Assembly: GCF_900497695.1 (NCBI RefSeq)
Contig: NZ_UIDD01000006.1
Location: 430,254 to 494,253, forward strand
DNA: 64,000 bases
Source of the DNA: Pseudomonas wadenswilerensis
Lineage (GTDB): Bacteria; Pseudomonadota; Gammaproteobacteria; Pseudomonadales; Pseudomonadaceae
Reading direction: 5' to 3'
Shown here piece by piece: positions 1 through 8,030 of the stretch (position 1 is the stretch's first letter; every line of letters begins with the position of its first letter). Under the pieces are notes generated by a model, which was not told where the DNA came from, did not search any database, and worked only from the letters and a program-made list of their open reading frames with translations. Both the position numbers and the translations under genes were made by a program.

Positions 1-242
1 CCGCAGTCGCTGCAGGCCAGGCTGAAAGGCGGCGGATCGAAGCGCTGGAAGAGGATGTGATCATCCTGGCCGACAGCTTCTATGACATGAACACCTGGGA
101 CCTGGACGCCACGCCCGAGCCGACGCGCCGTCGCTGGAGAGCTCAGATCAACGAGAAGCTCGATGGCATGGTAGACGATGCCTTGGCTGAGGTGCGGGTG
201 ATTCTGGAGGCTGAAGGACTGCTGATGAAAGACGCTGCGTGA
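1..242 (+). CDS. Phage hypothetical protein, 5' end outside window
   Basis: The reading frame is open from base 3 with no stop, so the gene begins left of the window and the GTG at 57 is probably internal. About 79 C-terminal residues are visible. They are charged and probably helical (A, E, R and L rich, with a WDLDATPEPTRRRW segment). I do not recognise a family. It is followed by a hairpin terminator at 324, so it is probably the last gene of the middle operon before the late genes. Confidence 0.6.
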   Translation, partial: AVAAGQAERRRIEALEEDVIILADSFYDMNTWDLDATPEPTRRRWRAQINEKLDGMVDDALAEVRVILEAEGLLMKDAA

Positions 243-323
243 TTGCCTGTTGACATCAGTGAGCGACTGAGCGAAATTATCCCCATCCTGTCATTCCTGC
301 GCGTGTTGAGGAGTGACTAAAAG

Positions 324-350
324 AAGCCCGACCATTGAGTCGGGCTTTTT
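324..350. terminator. Rho-independent terminator
   Basis: The stem is AAGCCCGAC / GTCGGGCTT (9 bp) with loop CATTGA and a T run on the plus strand. The minus strand reads CTTCTTTT after the stem, so it may also stop the converging small gene at 368-601. Confidence 0.85.
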
Positions 351-367
351 GTTTCTGGGTTAGAAAA

Positions 368-601
368 TCAGATGCGGACCGCAATCTCTCCGGTTGCAAC
401 GATTTCATATTCATTGCTGCTCTTTCGGTTTGCTCTTCCGCCCCCCACCACCTTGAACTCCTTTATTCCATCGGCCCAGCCGTTATCAGCAGGGTTCAAG
501 AACTCTTGGTAGATCTGGTGCGTGAATTCCTCAATGCCATAGGTCTTTCCCGATTCGGTCTTGACCTTGAAAGCATCTGTCTGCTGTTGCCGCTGTTTCA
601 T
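368..601 (-). CDS. Small phage hypothetical protein, 77 aa
   Basis: Minus-strand gene with ATG at 601 and a good Shine-Dalgarno (AAGGAAGA) just upstream. The product is soluble and polar (starts MKQRQQQTDAFKV, contains YGIEEFTHQIYQEFL), and looks like a real protein, unlike the plus-strand frame over it. It faces against the late genes and lies between two terminators, so it is probably an independent small operon. Function unknown. Confidence 0.6.
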   Translation of the reverse strand: MKQRQQQTDAFKVKTESGKTYGIEEFTHQIYQEFLNPADNGWADGIKEFKVVGGGRANRKSSNEYEIVATGEIAVRI

Positions 602-654
602 TGCATCTTCCTTGTAGGTTGGGAGTCACGCGATGACCATAGCACATAGCCACT

Positions 655-677
655 GCCCGCCCTGCGCGGGCTTTTTT
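655..677 (+). terminator. Rho-independent terminator before the holin
   Basis: Stem GCCCGC / GCGGGC with loop CCTGC, followed by six or seven T. It lies 33 bases upstream of the holin start. Late transcription must read through it, which fits antitermination of the late operon. Confidence 0.8.
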
Positions 678-709
678 GTTCATCACTCCCCGTAACGGGA
701 GGAATCGAG

Positions 710-1033
710 ATGGCCCATATGCCAGAGAAAGACCCCGGCCTGTGGGCCGTCCTGATTGCCTGGGCGATTGCCCACCAGCCGCAGCTATACACCGGTGGCA
801 CAGCCGCAGCTGTCGCGATGTGTCGTGTTATCTACGGTGGTGGCGGTCGCCGCAAGATGTTCCTTGAAGGAATCCTGTGCGGCCTGATCGGTACGAGCCT
901 GATGCCAGTGCTCGAGTACTTCTCGCTACCCACCAACCTCGCTGTGTTCGCTGGCTGCATGGTCGGCTTCATCGGCGTGGAGAAGCTGCGCGAGTACTCC
1001 GACCGGTTCATGAGCCGGAAGGTTGAGGGCTGA
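710..1033 (+). CDS. Phage holin, lambda holin family
   Basis: A 107-aa membrane protein that should make the inner-membrane hole releasing the endolysin at lysis. Three hydrophobic stretches are visible (around residues 11-22, 50-66 and 76-89), with a charged C-terminus (EKLREYSDRFMSRK). This is the layout of the lambda-type phage holin family (Phage_holin_3). The ATG at 710 has GGGAGG upstream. The stop codon overlaps the HNH start (TGATG). The holin is 21 kb from the endolysin and spanin genes, so the lysis functions are split across the late operon, an arrangement I recall from other Pseudomonas HK97-like prophages. Confidence 0.82.
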   Translation: MAHMPEKDPGLWAVLIAWAIAHQPQLYTGGTAAAVAMCRVIYGGGGRRKMFLEGILCGLIGTSLMPVLEYFSLPTNLAVFAGCMVGFIGVEKLREYSDRFMSRKVEG

Positions 1034-1368
1034 TGGCCAGGCTCAAGACGCTCGACTCCCGAGTAAAGGAAGGCCAAGGCTCTCGACTGAAGACCATTAC
1101 CCCAGGCAGCTGGCGAAGCGACAAGACCAGTACTCAGCGTGGCTACGGCTACAAGTGGCAGAAGGCGCGAGAGCGTTACCTGCTCGACAACCCGCTGTGT
1201 GTGTACTGCGCGCGGCACGGACTGACGACAGCGGCCAGCGTGGTTGACCACGTCACACCGCATCGCGGTGACCAGGATCTGTTCTGGAATCAGGCCAACT
1301 GGCAGCCGCTCTGCAAGCCCTGCCACGACTCGGTGAAGCGGGCCGAGGAGGCTGCCGGGATCTTATAG
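1033..1368 (+). CDS. HNH endonuclease next to terminase
   Basis: A 111-aa HNH nuclease. Visible motifs are a first zinc pair C56-x2-C59, the DH pair D72-H73 in VDHVTPHRGD, an asparagine region around N86-N89, and a second pair C94-x2-C97 followed by H98. In HK97-like cos phages the HNH protein encoded beside terS (HK97 gp74) is needed with the terminase for cos cleavage during packaging, and the same role is inferred here from position. It starts in the holin stop codon. Confidence 0.88.
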   Translation: MARLKTLDSRVKEGQGSRLKTITPGSWRSDKTSTQRGYGYKWQKARERYLLDNPLCVYCARHGLTTAASVVDHVTPHRGDQDLFWNQANWQPLCKPCHDSVKRAEEAAGIL

Positions 1369-1531
1369 CGCTGTAAAAATCTTATTTTTCTAAGAAAAAA
1401 AGCACGGCGAAGGCTCTAGATCGAAAAATCTGGGCATGGGGAGGGGGTGCCCAAAATATTGGGACTCCGCCGCAGCTAGACCGCCCTCGACCCCACGCAC
1501 AGATTTTTTTCCCCCACAGGATTTTTGTTAA
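1369..1531. other. Non-coding gap before terS, candidate cos region
   Basis: The 163-base gap between HNH and terS has no ORF of note and mixes AT runs with G-rich and C-rich tracts (GGGGAGGGGGTGCCC near 1440). In HK97-like phages the cohesive-end site lies next to terS. I place cos here by position only and cannot see the nick site. The last bases carry ACAGGA as ribosome binding site for terS. Confidence 0.35.
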
Positions 1532-2074
1532 ATGGCTTTAACACCCAAGAAGCGCGCCTTCATCGCAGCGCTGAGGGGAGGTGCGTCCAATCGAGACGCA
1601 GCCATTGCGGCTGGATGCCCTGAAAAATCGGCGTCTGCAGCTGGGTCTCGGTTGGCCAAGGATCCCGGTGTCGTCGCTGAGGTGAACAAGCTTCGAGCGC
1701 TCGGTCTTATGCCGGGCGATGTTAAAGCGAATGTTAAAAGGGATGTTAAAGGCGGGGCCGTCGGGCCCACCCGCGATTCGCCCTCGGCAGACCATGAGGC
1801 TGACCCCCAGAGCGTTGAGGGTGAGTGGGAGCCAGCTGGCTTTGACCTCTCCCGAGCGCTGTCTCACAAGGACCCGAAAGACTTCCTGCTCGCTGTCATG
1901 AACGACATGGGCACGGAGGCGAAGCTGCGTGTAGACGCGGCGAAGGCCCTGATGCCCTTCGTGCATCCCCGGAAAGGCGAGAGCGGGAAGAAGGAACAGG
2001 CAAAAGAGAAGGCTGCTGATGCAGCGTCTGGCAAGTTCGGCGCCCGCCGCGGCCCGCTGCGATCGGTGAAGTGA
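1532..2074 (+). CDS. Terminase small subunit
   Basis: A 180-aa DNA-packaging recognition subunit. The N-terminal 60 residues read as a helix-turn-helix (TPKKRAFIAALRGGASNRDAAIAAGCPEK split by charged turns), as in the Terminase_2 family. The middle is low complexity and the C-terminus is very basic (KGESGKKEQAKEKAADAA). It binds the cos or pac region and hands DNA to TerL. Position directly before terL, with TGATG overlap, supports the call. Confidence 0.8.
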   Translation: MALTPKKRAFIAALRGGASNRDAAIAAGCPEKSASAAGSRLAKDPGVVAEVNKLRALGLMPGDVKANVKRDVKGGAVGPTRDSPSADHEADPQSVEGEWEPAGFDLSRALSHKDPKDFLLAVMNDMGTEAKLRVDAAKALMPFVHPRKGESGKKEQAKEKAADAASGKFGARRGPLRSVK

Positions 2075-3759
2075 TGGAATGGACAACGTCATGCCCCGAC
2101 TGGGAGCAGCGCATCGTTGCGCGCCAGAGCTTGATTCCCTTCGGACCGCTGTTCCCAACTGAGGCAGAGGAAGCCCTCGAAGTGTTCGGCGCCCTGCGGA
2201 TGGTCGATGCCACCGGCAGCCCGCTGATGTCCGAGACGGTCCGCGATTGGGTCAACCAGTTCGTGGCGGCGATCTTCGGCGCCTACGACCCTGACGAAGG
2301 CCGGCGCCTGGTCAGCGAGTTCATGCTGCTGATCAGCAAGAAGAACGGGAAGTCGACCATTGCGGCAGGGATCATGCTCACGGCCCTGATCCTGAACTGG
2401 CGGCCATCGGGTGAGTTCATCATCCTGGCGCCGACCAAGGAAATTGCCGACAACTCCTATATCCCGATCCGCGACATGGTTCGGGCCGACGAGGAGCTTT
2501 CGGCGCTCCTCAAGGTGCAGGATCACATCCGCACCGTGACCCACCACCAGACAAACGCCACCCTTAAGGTGGTAGCTGCCGACAGCGAGACGGTGTCTGG
2601 CAAGAAGGCCATTGGCGTTTTCATCGATGAGCTCTGGGTGTTCGGCAAGCGGAGCAACGCCGAAGCGATGCTTCGTGAGGCTACCGGCGGGCTAGCTTCC
2701 CGCCCTGAGGGTTTCATCATCTGGGCAACGACTCAGTCCGATGCTCCACCTGCTGGGGTGTTCCGGCAGAAGTTGATGTATGCCCGCAAGGTCCGGGACG
2801 GTGAGATCGTCGACAGGTCGTTCCTGCCAGTGCTGTATGAGTTTCCGAAGGCCCTGCTCGACGCGGGTGCCCATCGAGACTTCTCGAATGCCTACATCAC
2901 CAATCCAAATCTGGGGCTCTCGGTCGACGAACCGTTCATTGAGCGGGGTTATGCCCAGGCCCAGATGGATGGGGAAGAGTCGTTCCGGGGCTTTCTGGCT
3001 AAGCACCTCAACGTCGAAATCGGTTTGGCACTGCTTTCGGATCGCTGGGCAGGCGCCGACTACTGGGAGCAGCAGGTCTCGAAGAGCTGCCGAACGCTGG
3101 AGGACCTGATCGAGCGGTGCGAGGTGATCGACATCGGTATCGACGGCGGCGGCCTGGATGACTTGCTCGGTTTCGCCGCAGTGGGGCGTGAGCGAGACAG
3201 TCGGCGCTGGCTGGTCTGGACTCACGCCTGGGCGCACCCCTCGGTGTTGGAGCGCCGCAAGGCTGAGGCCCCTCGTATACGGGACTTCGCCCAGGATGGA
3301 CACCTGACCCTGGTTGAACGTATCGGCGATGACGTGGACCAGATTGCCGATCTTGTCGCTGAGGTAGAAGAGGCCGGCCTGCTCGACCAGGTGGGGCTCG
3401 ACCCGGTGGGGATCGGCGCGATTCTCGATGCCTTGGAGCTCAAGGGTATCCCCCGCGAGAAAATCGGCGGCGTGAAGCAGGGTTACACCCTGGGCGGCGC
3501 AATCAAAACTGCTGAGCGGAAGCTTGCCGAGGGCGGGCTGTGGCACGGCGGCCAGCCCATGATGGCCTGGTGCTGCGGCAACGCCCGGGTCGAGCCGCGA
3601 GGCAACGCCATCCTCATCACCAAGCAGGCCAGCGGCTCAGCGAAGATCGACCCGCTGATGGCCTTGTTTAACGCCGTGACGCTCATGGCTCTCAACCCGG
3701 AAGCCCAAGGCGGCATGGGTGATTACCTGGATAACGGCTTCTTCGGACTAATAGGCTGA
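2074..3759 (+). CDS. Terminase large subunit (ATPase and nuclease)
   Basis: A 561-aa packaging motor. The start is ATG at 2074 in the terS stop; a GTG one codon earlier is possible. Numbered from the ATG, the ATPase has a deviant Walker A, S88-K-K-N-G-K93-S-T, as in HK97-type terminases, and a Walker B ending in D185-E186. The C-terminal RNase H-like nuclease shows the acidic pattern IDIGIDGGGLDD with D353, D357 and D362-D363. Length matches the Terminase_1 family (about 550-570 aa). It acts at the portal to pump DNA into the prohead and to cut at cos, probably with the HNH protein. Confidence 0.95.
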   Translation: MEWTTSCPDWEQRIVARQSLIPFGPLFPTEAEEALEVFGALRMVDATGSPLMSETVRDWVNQFVAAIFGAYDPDEGRRLVSEFMLLISKKNGKSTIAAGIMLTALILNWRPSGEFIILAPTKEIADNSYIPIRDMVRADEELSALLKVQDHIRTVTHHQTNATLKVVAADSETVSGKKAIGVFIDELWVFGKRSNAEAMLREATGGLASRPEGFIIWATTQSDAPPAGVFRQKLMYARKVRDGEIVDRSFLPVLYEFPKALLDAGAHRDFSNAYITNPNLGLSVDEPFIERGYAQAQMDGEESFRGFLAKHLNVEIGLALLSDRWAGADYWEQQVSKSCRTLEDLIERCEVIDIGIDGGGLDDLLGFAAVGRERDSRRWLVWTHAWAHPSVLERRKAEAPRIRDFAQDGHLTLVERIGDDVDQIADLVAEVEEAGLLDQVGLDPVGIGAILDALELKGIPREKIGGVKQGYTLGGAIKTAERKLAEGGLWHGGQPMMAWCCGNARVEPRGNAILITKQASGSAKIDPLMALFNAVTLMALNPEAQGGMGDYLDNGFFGLIG

Positions 3760-3761
3760 CC

Positions 3762-4976
3762 ATGGCATTCAAATGGTACAACCCCAGGACCTGGGGATTT
3801 TTCGGCTACACCGATCCAGCCACGGGCGACTACGTCGAAGTTGATCTTGAGGTCGGCGGCAAGCGCACCAAAGCGGGGGTTCGGGTATCCGCCAAAACCG
3901 CCCTGTCGATCAGCATGGTCTGGTCCTGCGTCAAGATCCTCTCAGAATCCCTGAGTGGCTTGCCGCTCAAGCTTTATGAAGACAAGGAAGCCGGCAGGGC
4001 ACTGGTCACAGGTAACGACCGGATGCTCAAGCTGCTGCGCAAGCCGCACCCCTACATCACCATGCTGAACTTCCTCAAGTTCGTGGTCGTGAACATGGCT
4101 CTACGGGGCAATGCGTTTGCTTTGATCGAGCGGAACATCCACGGCGACCCGATAGGCCTGGTGCCACTGGATTGGCGGACCGTCAAGATCGACGCAGAGG
4201 ACGACCTCATCTACTGGGTTACGCCCAGCGAGGGTGATCCGTACCCGGTGTCGCCTGAGCACATGCTGCATTTCAAGCTGTTCAGCCTTGACGGAGTCGT
4301 CGGTCTTTCGCCCCTCGAGCACCAGGCTGAAACCATGGGCCTGGCGAAAGCGGGGCAGCAATGGTCGGCTCGCTTCATGCGCAAGGGCGGCTTCACCGGC
4401 GGCTACGTCATCTACGAACAGTTCCTGACCCAGGCCCAGCAGGCTCAGGTGATGGCGAAGTTCCCTGATGTGCGCAAGGCCGACACCGATGACATCGGCA
4501 AGATGGCCGTCCTGCAGGGCAACCCGAAGATCGTTCCAGCCGGCATCAGCCAGAAGGACGCCCAGTTCATCGAGTCGCAGCAGTTCCAAGAGGAAGCCCT
4601 GGCGGGCATCTATGGCGTACCGCTGTGGCTGGCCAACCGCGCCGGCAAGACCTCGATTATGGGTTCCAACCTTGAGCAGCAGCTTACCGGCTACATCACC
4701 TTCGGTCTCAAGCCGTACATCGACGCGGTCGAGGACGAGTTCAACGACAAGCTCTATCGGGCCCGCGCTCGCTTCGCCGAGTTTGCTGTCGAGGGGCTAC
4801 TGCGCGCCGACAGTGCCGGCCGCGCCACCTACTACGGCAGTGCTCTTGGCGGTTCTGGCGGCTCTGGCTGGATGACTATCAACGAAGTCCGCGTAAAGGA
4901 AAACCTGCCTCCCCTGGAGGGCGATGAATACAACCGGGTAACCCGGTGGGAGATGGACAAAAATGGCGAATCTTGA
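3762..4976 (+). CDS. Portal protein, HK97 family
   Basis: A 404-aa portal subunit that forms the dodecameric ring at the unique capsid vertex and binds the terminase. The sequence has the family pattern: N-terminal VSAKTALSISMVWSCVKILSES, a core with LVPLDWRTV and HFKLFSLDGVVGLSPL, and the C-terminal YGVPLWLANRAGKTS region. The ATG lies 2 bases after the terL stop. The 3' end overlaps the protease gene by 14 bases, typical of tightly coupled head genes. Confidence 0.94.
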   Translation: MAFKWYNPRTWGFFGYTDPATGDYVEVDLEVGGKRTKAGVRVSAKTALSISMVWSCVKILSESLSGLPLKLYEDKEAGRALVTGNDRMLKLLRKPHPYITMLNFLKFVVVNMALRGNAFALIERNIHGDPIGLVPLDWRTVKIDAEDDLIYWVTPSEGDPYPVSPEHMLHFKLFSLDGVVGLSPLEHQAETMGLAKAGQQWSARFMRKGGFTGGYVIYEQFLTQAQQAQVMAKFPDVRKADTDDIGKMAVLQGNPKIVPAGISQKDAQFIESQQFQEEALAGIYGVPLWLANRAGKTSIMGSNLEQQLTGYITFGLKPYIDAVEDEFNDKLYRARARFAEFAVEGLLRADSAGRATYYGSALGGSGGSGWMTINEVRVKENLPPLEGDEYNRVTRWEMDKNGES

Positions 4977-5604
4977 AGTTCCGTTTGAGCTCAAGTCCGT
5001 TGATGACGTCGGCAACTTTGAAGGCTACGCCGCAGTGTTCAACAACGTCGACCTGGGCGACGACGTCATCCTGCCTGGGGCTTTCACCCGAGTGAAGGCG
5101 ACCCGGAGTGGCAAGTTGAAGCTGGCGCTGTATCACGACCTCACCCGGCTGGTGGGCGCCGCCGATTACACCCAAGACGACCATGGGTTGCTGGTGAAGG
5201 GCAAGGTCAATCTGGCCGTTAGCTATGCCCGTGACGCCTACGAGCTGATGAAGGCCGAGATTCTCGACAGCATGTCGATTGGCTTCAACACCATCAAAGC
5301 TGACTTCGAAGAGCGGGCCGGTCGGCGCGTTCGGGTCATCAAGGAGGCCGAGCTCTGGGAGGCCTCATTCGTGCCTTTCGGCATGAACCCTGAGGCGCAT
5401 GTCCTCACTGTGAAATCTGACATTCGACTTTTCGAGAATGCCCTGCGCGAACGCATGGGGCTTTCGCAGAAGGAAGCGGCAGCTGTCGCTTCGCTCGGCT
5501 ACCCCGCGCTACGCCGTGACGGCGGAAGCGAGGCCACGGCGATCGTGGATGAGCTGAAAGACATTTCCAAACTGTTCACCCACCATTTCGGAGTATCGCC
5601 ATGA
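4963..5604 (+). CDS. Prohead serine protease (HK97 gp4-like, U35)
   Basis: A 213-aa protease that cleaves the capsid scaffold domain during prohead maturation. The Caudovirus prohead protease pattern is visible: GYAAVFNNVDLGDDVILPGAF, then YHD (H58), SMSIGF (S105 the likely nucleophile), and LWEASFVPFG (E133). H58, S105 and E133 are the likely catalytic residues by family alignment from memory. It overlaps the portal gene at its start and the capsid gene at its end (ATGA). Confidence 0.93.
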   Translation: MANLEVPFELKSVDDVGNFEGYAAVFNNVDLGDDVILPGAFTRVKATRSGKLKLALYHDLTRLVGAADYTQDDHGLLVKGKVNLAVSYARDAYELMKAEILDSMSIGFNTIKADFEERAGRRVRVIKEAELWEASFVPFGMNPEAHVLTVKSDIRLFENALRERMGLSQKEAAAVASLGYPALRRDGGSEATAIVDELKDISKLFTHHFGVSP

Positions 5605-6800
5605 GCGAAGTAAAAGAACTGAAGGACTCGCTGGAGCTGCAACTGAAGAGCGGCTTCGAGAGCCTGCAAACCAAGTACGACGCAGCCATCGCTGAGGTCG
5701 AGAAGGGTAACAGGGTCACTACTGACCTGAAGAGCCAGATCGACAATCAGAAAGGTGAGCTGCAGCGTGTCATCGACCAGGTGCAGGATCTGGAGCAGAA
5801 GGGAGTCAGGTTGCGCGGCCAGCCGTCCGAGGGCAAAAGCTTCATTGACCTCATCCAGGGCGATGAGAGCTACAAATCCCTGAAGAAGGGTGGCGGCCTT
5901 GCCGAGCTCGACGTGACCAAGTCCGACATGGCCAGCATGAAGGAAATGAAGGTCACCAGCGCGGGCATCGTGGTGCCGCAGTATGATCCGGTGATTCAGC
6001 CTGGTATTCGCCAAGAGCTGCGTATCCGCGACCTTCTGACTGCTGTGCCGGTATCCGGTCAGAACTACACCTACTTCCGCGAGAACGTACACACCCGCGG
6101 CGCGGCGCCTGTGGCCGAGGGCGGCCTGAAGCCGACCAGTAACGTGACCTTCACCACCGAAACTGACCGCGTGAAGAAGATCGCGGTATGGATGCCGGTC
6201 ACCGATGAAGCGCTGGATGACGTGCCACAGCTGTTCGCCTACCTGCAGCAGCTGCTGCGCTACGACCTCAAGCTCGAGGAGGAAGCGCAGATCCTCAAGG
6301 GAGACGGCAGCGGCGAGAACCTGAATGGCCTGATGACCCAGGCGACTGCCTACAACACCGCGCTGAGCAAGGCTGGTGACACCGCGATCGACCTGGTGCG
6401 TCGTTCGATCTACCAAGTGCGCAAGCAGTCGCAGATGTCGGCCGACGGCGTGGTAATGACCGAGCTCGACTGGATGAACATCGAGTTGCAGAAGGATGGC
6501 GAGAACCGCTACCTGTTCGCCAACCTGCAGGGCTTGGTAACCCCAATCTTGTGGGGCCGCCCGGTAATCACCTCCGACAGCATGGATGAAGGTGATGCCG
6601 ATACCGGCGGTGAATTCCTGACCGCGAACTTCGCGCGCTCCACCACGCTGTTTGACCGCATGTCGTTCCTGTTCAAGATGGGCCTGATCAACGATCAGTT
6701 CATCAAGAACGAACGCGCGCTGCTGGTCGAGGAGCGCCTGGGCCTCGGTGTGCGCCGCAAGGAAGCTCTGGTCAAAGGCCGGTTCCCGACTGGCGCATAA
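5601..6800 (+). CDS. Major capsid protein, HK97 fold
   Basis: A 399-aa capsid subunit. Residues 1 to about 75 are a charged coiled coil (delta domain) that acts as a fused scaffold and is removed by the upstream protease. The HK97 core begins around residue 113 (VTSAGIVVPQYDPVIQPG) and continues with VAEGGLKPTSNVTF and the VWMPVTDEALDD spine helix region. I found no obvious cue for the HK97 Lys-Asn cross-link and cannot judge it by eye. It starts in the protease stop codon. Confidence 0.94.
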   Translation: MSEVKELKDSLELQLKSGFESLQTKYDAAIAEVEKGNRVTTDLKSQIDNQKGELQRVIDQVQDLEQKGVRLRGQPSEGKSFIDLIQGDESYKSLKKGGGLAELDVTKSDMASMKEMKVTSAGIVVPQYDPVIQPGIRQELRIRDLLTAVPVSGQNYTYFRENVHTRGAAPVAEGGLKPTSNVTFTTETDRVKKIAVWMPVTDEALDDVPQLFAYLQQLLRYDLKLEEEAQILKGDGSGENLNGLMTQATAYNTALSKAGDTAIDLVRRSIYQVRKQSQMSADGVVMTELDWMNIELQKDGENRYLFANLQGLVTPILWGRPVITSDSMDEGDADTGGEFLTANFARSTTLFDRMSFLFKMGLINDQFIKNERALLVEERLGLGVRRKEALVKGRFPTGA

Positions 6801-6854
6801 CTCAACCACAGCGAAGGCCGGTGCATTGCCGGCCCCTTCGTTTCTGGAGGCAGC

Positions 6855-7226
6855 ATGAAAATTAAGATTCTGTGGGGCTTTGTCGGTAACGGCCTGTCGC
6901 TTGGCGCCGATTCGAACAAGATCAAGGCCAACGCGACTTTCGAAGAGGCCGATGACGAGTACGCCCACACCCTGATCGGTAAAGGCCTGGCTGTTGAGCT
7001 GGACGCCAACGGCAAGCCGCGGGTGGCCAAGCCCAAGGAAGCCAAGCCTGCAATTCCGAAGGAAGACAAGGCTGCCGCCGACAAAGCTGCAGCTGAGAAA
7101 GCCGCTGCCGAGAAGGCCGCAGCAGAAAAAGCAGCTGCTGAAAAGGAGGCTGCCGATAAAGCCGCCGCCGAAAAAGCGGCTGCTGACAAGGCTGCCGCTG
7201 AGAAAGCTGCGGCTGAGGCCAAGTAA
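6855..7226 (+). CDS. Phage protein with AAAEK repeat tail
   Basis: A 123-aa protein between the capsid and the first connector gene. The N-terminal 60 residues form a small domain (MKIKILWGFVGNGLSLGAD, then DEYAHTLIGKGLAVEL). From about residue 72 it is a run of five-residue repeats of the form A-A-A-(E/D)-K ending at EAK. This should make a long charged single helix or coil, similar in composition to TolA domain II. The N-terminus resembles the 56-aa protein at 7857 (small domain, then an A/K/P-rich tail). A decoration or head-tail adaptor role is a guess. ATG has GGAGG upstream. Confidence 0.75.
   Translation: MKIKILWGFVGNGLSLGADSNKIKANATFEEADDEYAHTLIGKGLAVELDANGKPRVAKPKEAKPAIPKEDKAAADKAAAEKAAAEKAAAEKAAAEKEAADKAAAEKAAADKAAAEKAAAEAK
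7068..7223 (+). repeat. 15-bp coding repeats (AAAEK units)
   Basis: About ten imperfect 15-bp units of the type GCTGCCGAGAAAGCC encode the A-A-A-(E/D)-K repeats. Synonymous codons vary between units, which argues for selection on the peptide and against a recent slippage burst. Confidence 0.8.
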
Positions 7227-7526
7227 ATGCTCGACCTGGCCCGCGTGAAGCTTCACCTTCGCCTGGATGGTGATGAAGAAGACTCGATCGTCATCGGCTA
7301 CATCGAGGCGGCCAAGGCGCACGTTGCGATGCACTGTGATCGTGCACTGGTCGAGGCCGACCCGGCCGGGCCAGAAGAGATGGGGCTGACCCCAGATGTT
7401 GAGCAGGCGATCCTGCTGCTGGTCGGCCACTGGTACGCAAACCGCGAAGCCGTGGTCACAGGCACCATCTCCACCGCCGTTCCTCTCGCGGTCGAAAGGC
7501 TGCTCTGGTACAGGAAGCGCTTCTGA
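7227..7526 (+). CDS. Head-tail connector (gp6-like)
   Basis: A 99-aa protein directly after the repeat protein (stop TAA then ATG). The pattern MLDLARVKLHLRLDGDEEDSIV, then YIEAAKAHV and QAILLLVGHWYANREAVV, is that of the Phage_connect/gp6-like family, the adaptor ring under the portal. The next gene begins in its stop codon. Confidence 0.9.
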   Translation: MLDLARVKLHLRLDGDEEDSIVIGYIEAAKAHVAMHCDRALVEADPAGPEEMGLTPDVEQAILLLVGHWYANREAVVTGTISTAVPLAVERLLWYRKRF

Positions 7527-7846
7527 TGAGAGCAGGCCCCCTGAAACACCGTTGCGTGGTGACGAAACCGCACCGGCAGAAGAACGCATCTGGCGGCGCC
7601 GAAGAGACCTGGCTGGATGCTGGCAAGGTCTGGGCGGAAATCACCATGCCGACCGGCCGTGTCGCCCCAGTCGCCGAGCAACTGCAGGCGGTGATTAGCG
7701 CGGAGGTCCGCATCAGGCCCCGGGCAGACATCGTTGCCGGCTGGCGCCTGGCGTGCGATGGCGTCACCTATAAGGTCGAGGCGCCGCTGCTGGACAACGA
7801 CCGCACGATGCAGCGCCTGCTGTGTTCCACCATTCCCAATCCATGA
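7526..7846 (+). CDS. Head closure protein (SPP1 gp16 family)
   Basis: A 106-aa head-tail joining protein. MRAGPLKHRCVVTKPHRQKN, then TWLDAGKVWAEI and the RPRADIVAGWRLACDGVTYKV motif, match the Phage_H_T_join family. It closes the connector after packaging and docks the tail. Start overlaps the previous stop (TGATG). Confidence 0.88.
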   Translation: MRAGPLKHRCVVTKPHRQKNASGGAEETWLDAGKVWAEITMPTGRVAPVAEQLQAVISAEVRIRPRADIVAGWRLACDGVTYKVEAPLLDNDRTMQRLLCSTIPNP

Positions 7847-7856
7847 GGTACACCCA

Positions 7857-8027
7857 ATGAAGATTCGAGCACTGGGCCCGCTCTCCGGCGCTGTCGGCGA
7901 GCGGGAGAAGGGCGACACCTTCGACGTATCGGCTGAAGTCGGCAAGGAGCTGATCGCCCGCGGCTACGTCGAGGAGGTCCCCGCTAAACCTGCCGCCCCA
8001 GCCAAGGCTGATTCGGCGAAGGAGTAG
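7857..8027 (+). CDS. Small phage protein, 56 aa
   Basis: Starts at ATG 7857, ten bases after the head closure gene. The product begins MKIRALGPLSGAVGEREKG and ends in an alanine, lysine and proline rich tail (VPAKPAAPAKADSAKE). The N-terminus resembles the start of the 6855 protein, so the two may share a small fold. Function unknown; lies among head-tail junction genes. Confidence 0.65.
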   Translation: MKIRALGPLSGAVGEREKGDTFDVSAEVGKELIARGYVEEVPAKPAAPAKADSAKE

Positions 8028-8030
8028 GTC

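Noticed and set aside
335..649. 104-codon plus-strand ORF
   Set aside because: Starts inside a terminator; the minus-strand 77-aa frame has a ribosome site and better composition.
5499..7589. 696-codon minus-strand ORF over the capsid genes
   Set aside because: Opposes well-supported phage head genes; low-complexity translation of the AAAEK repeats.
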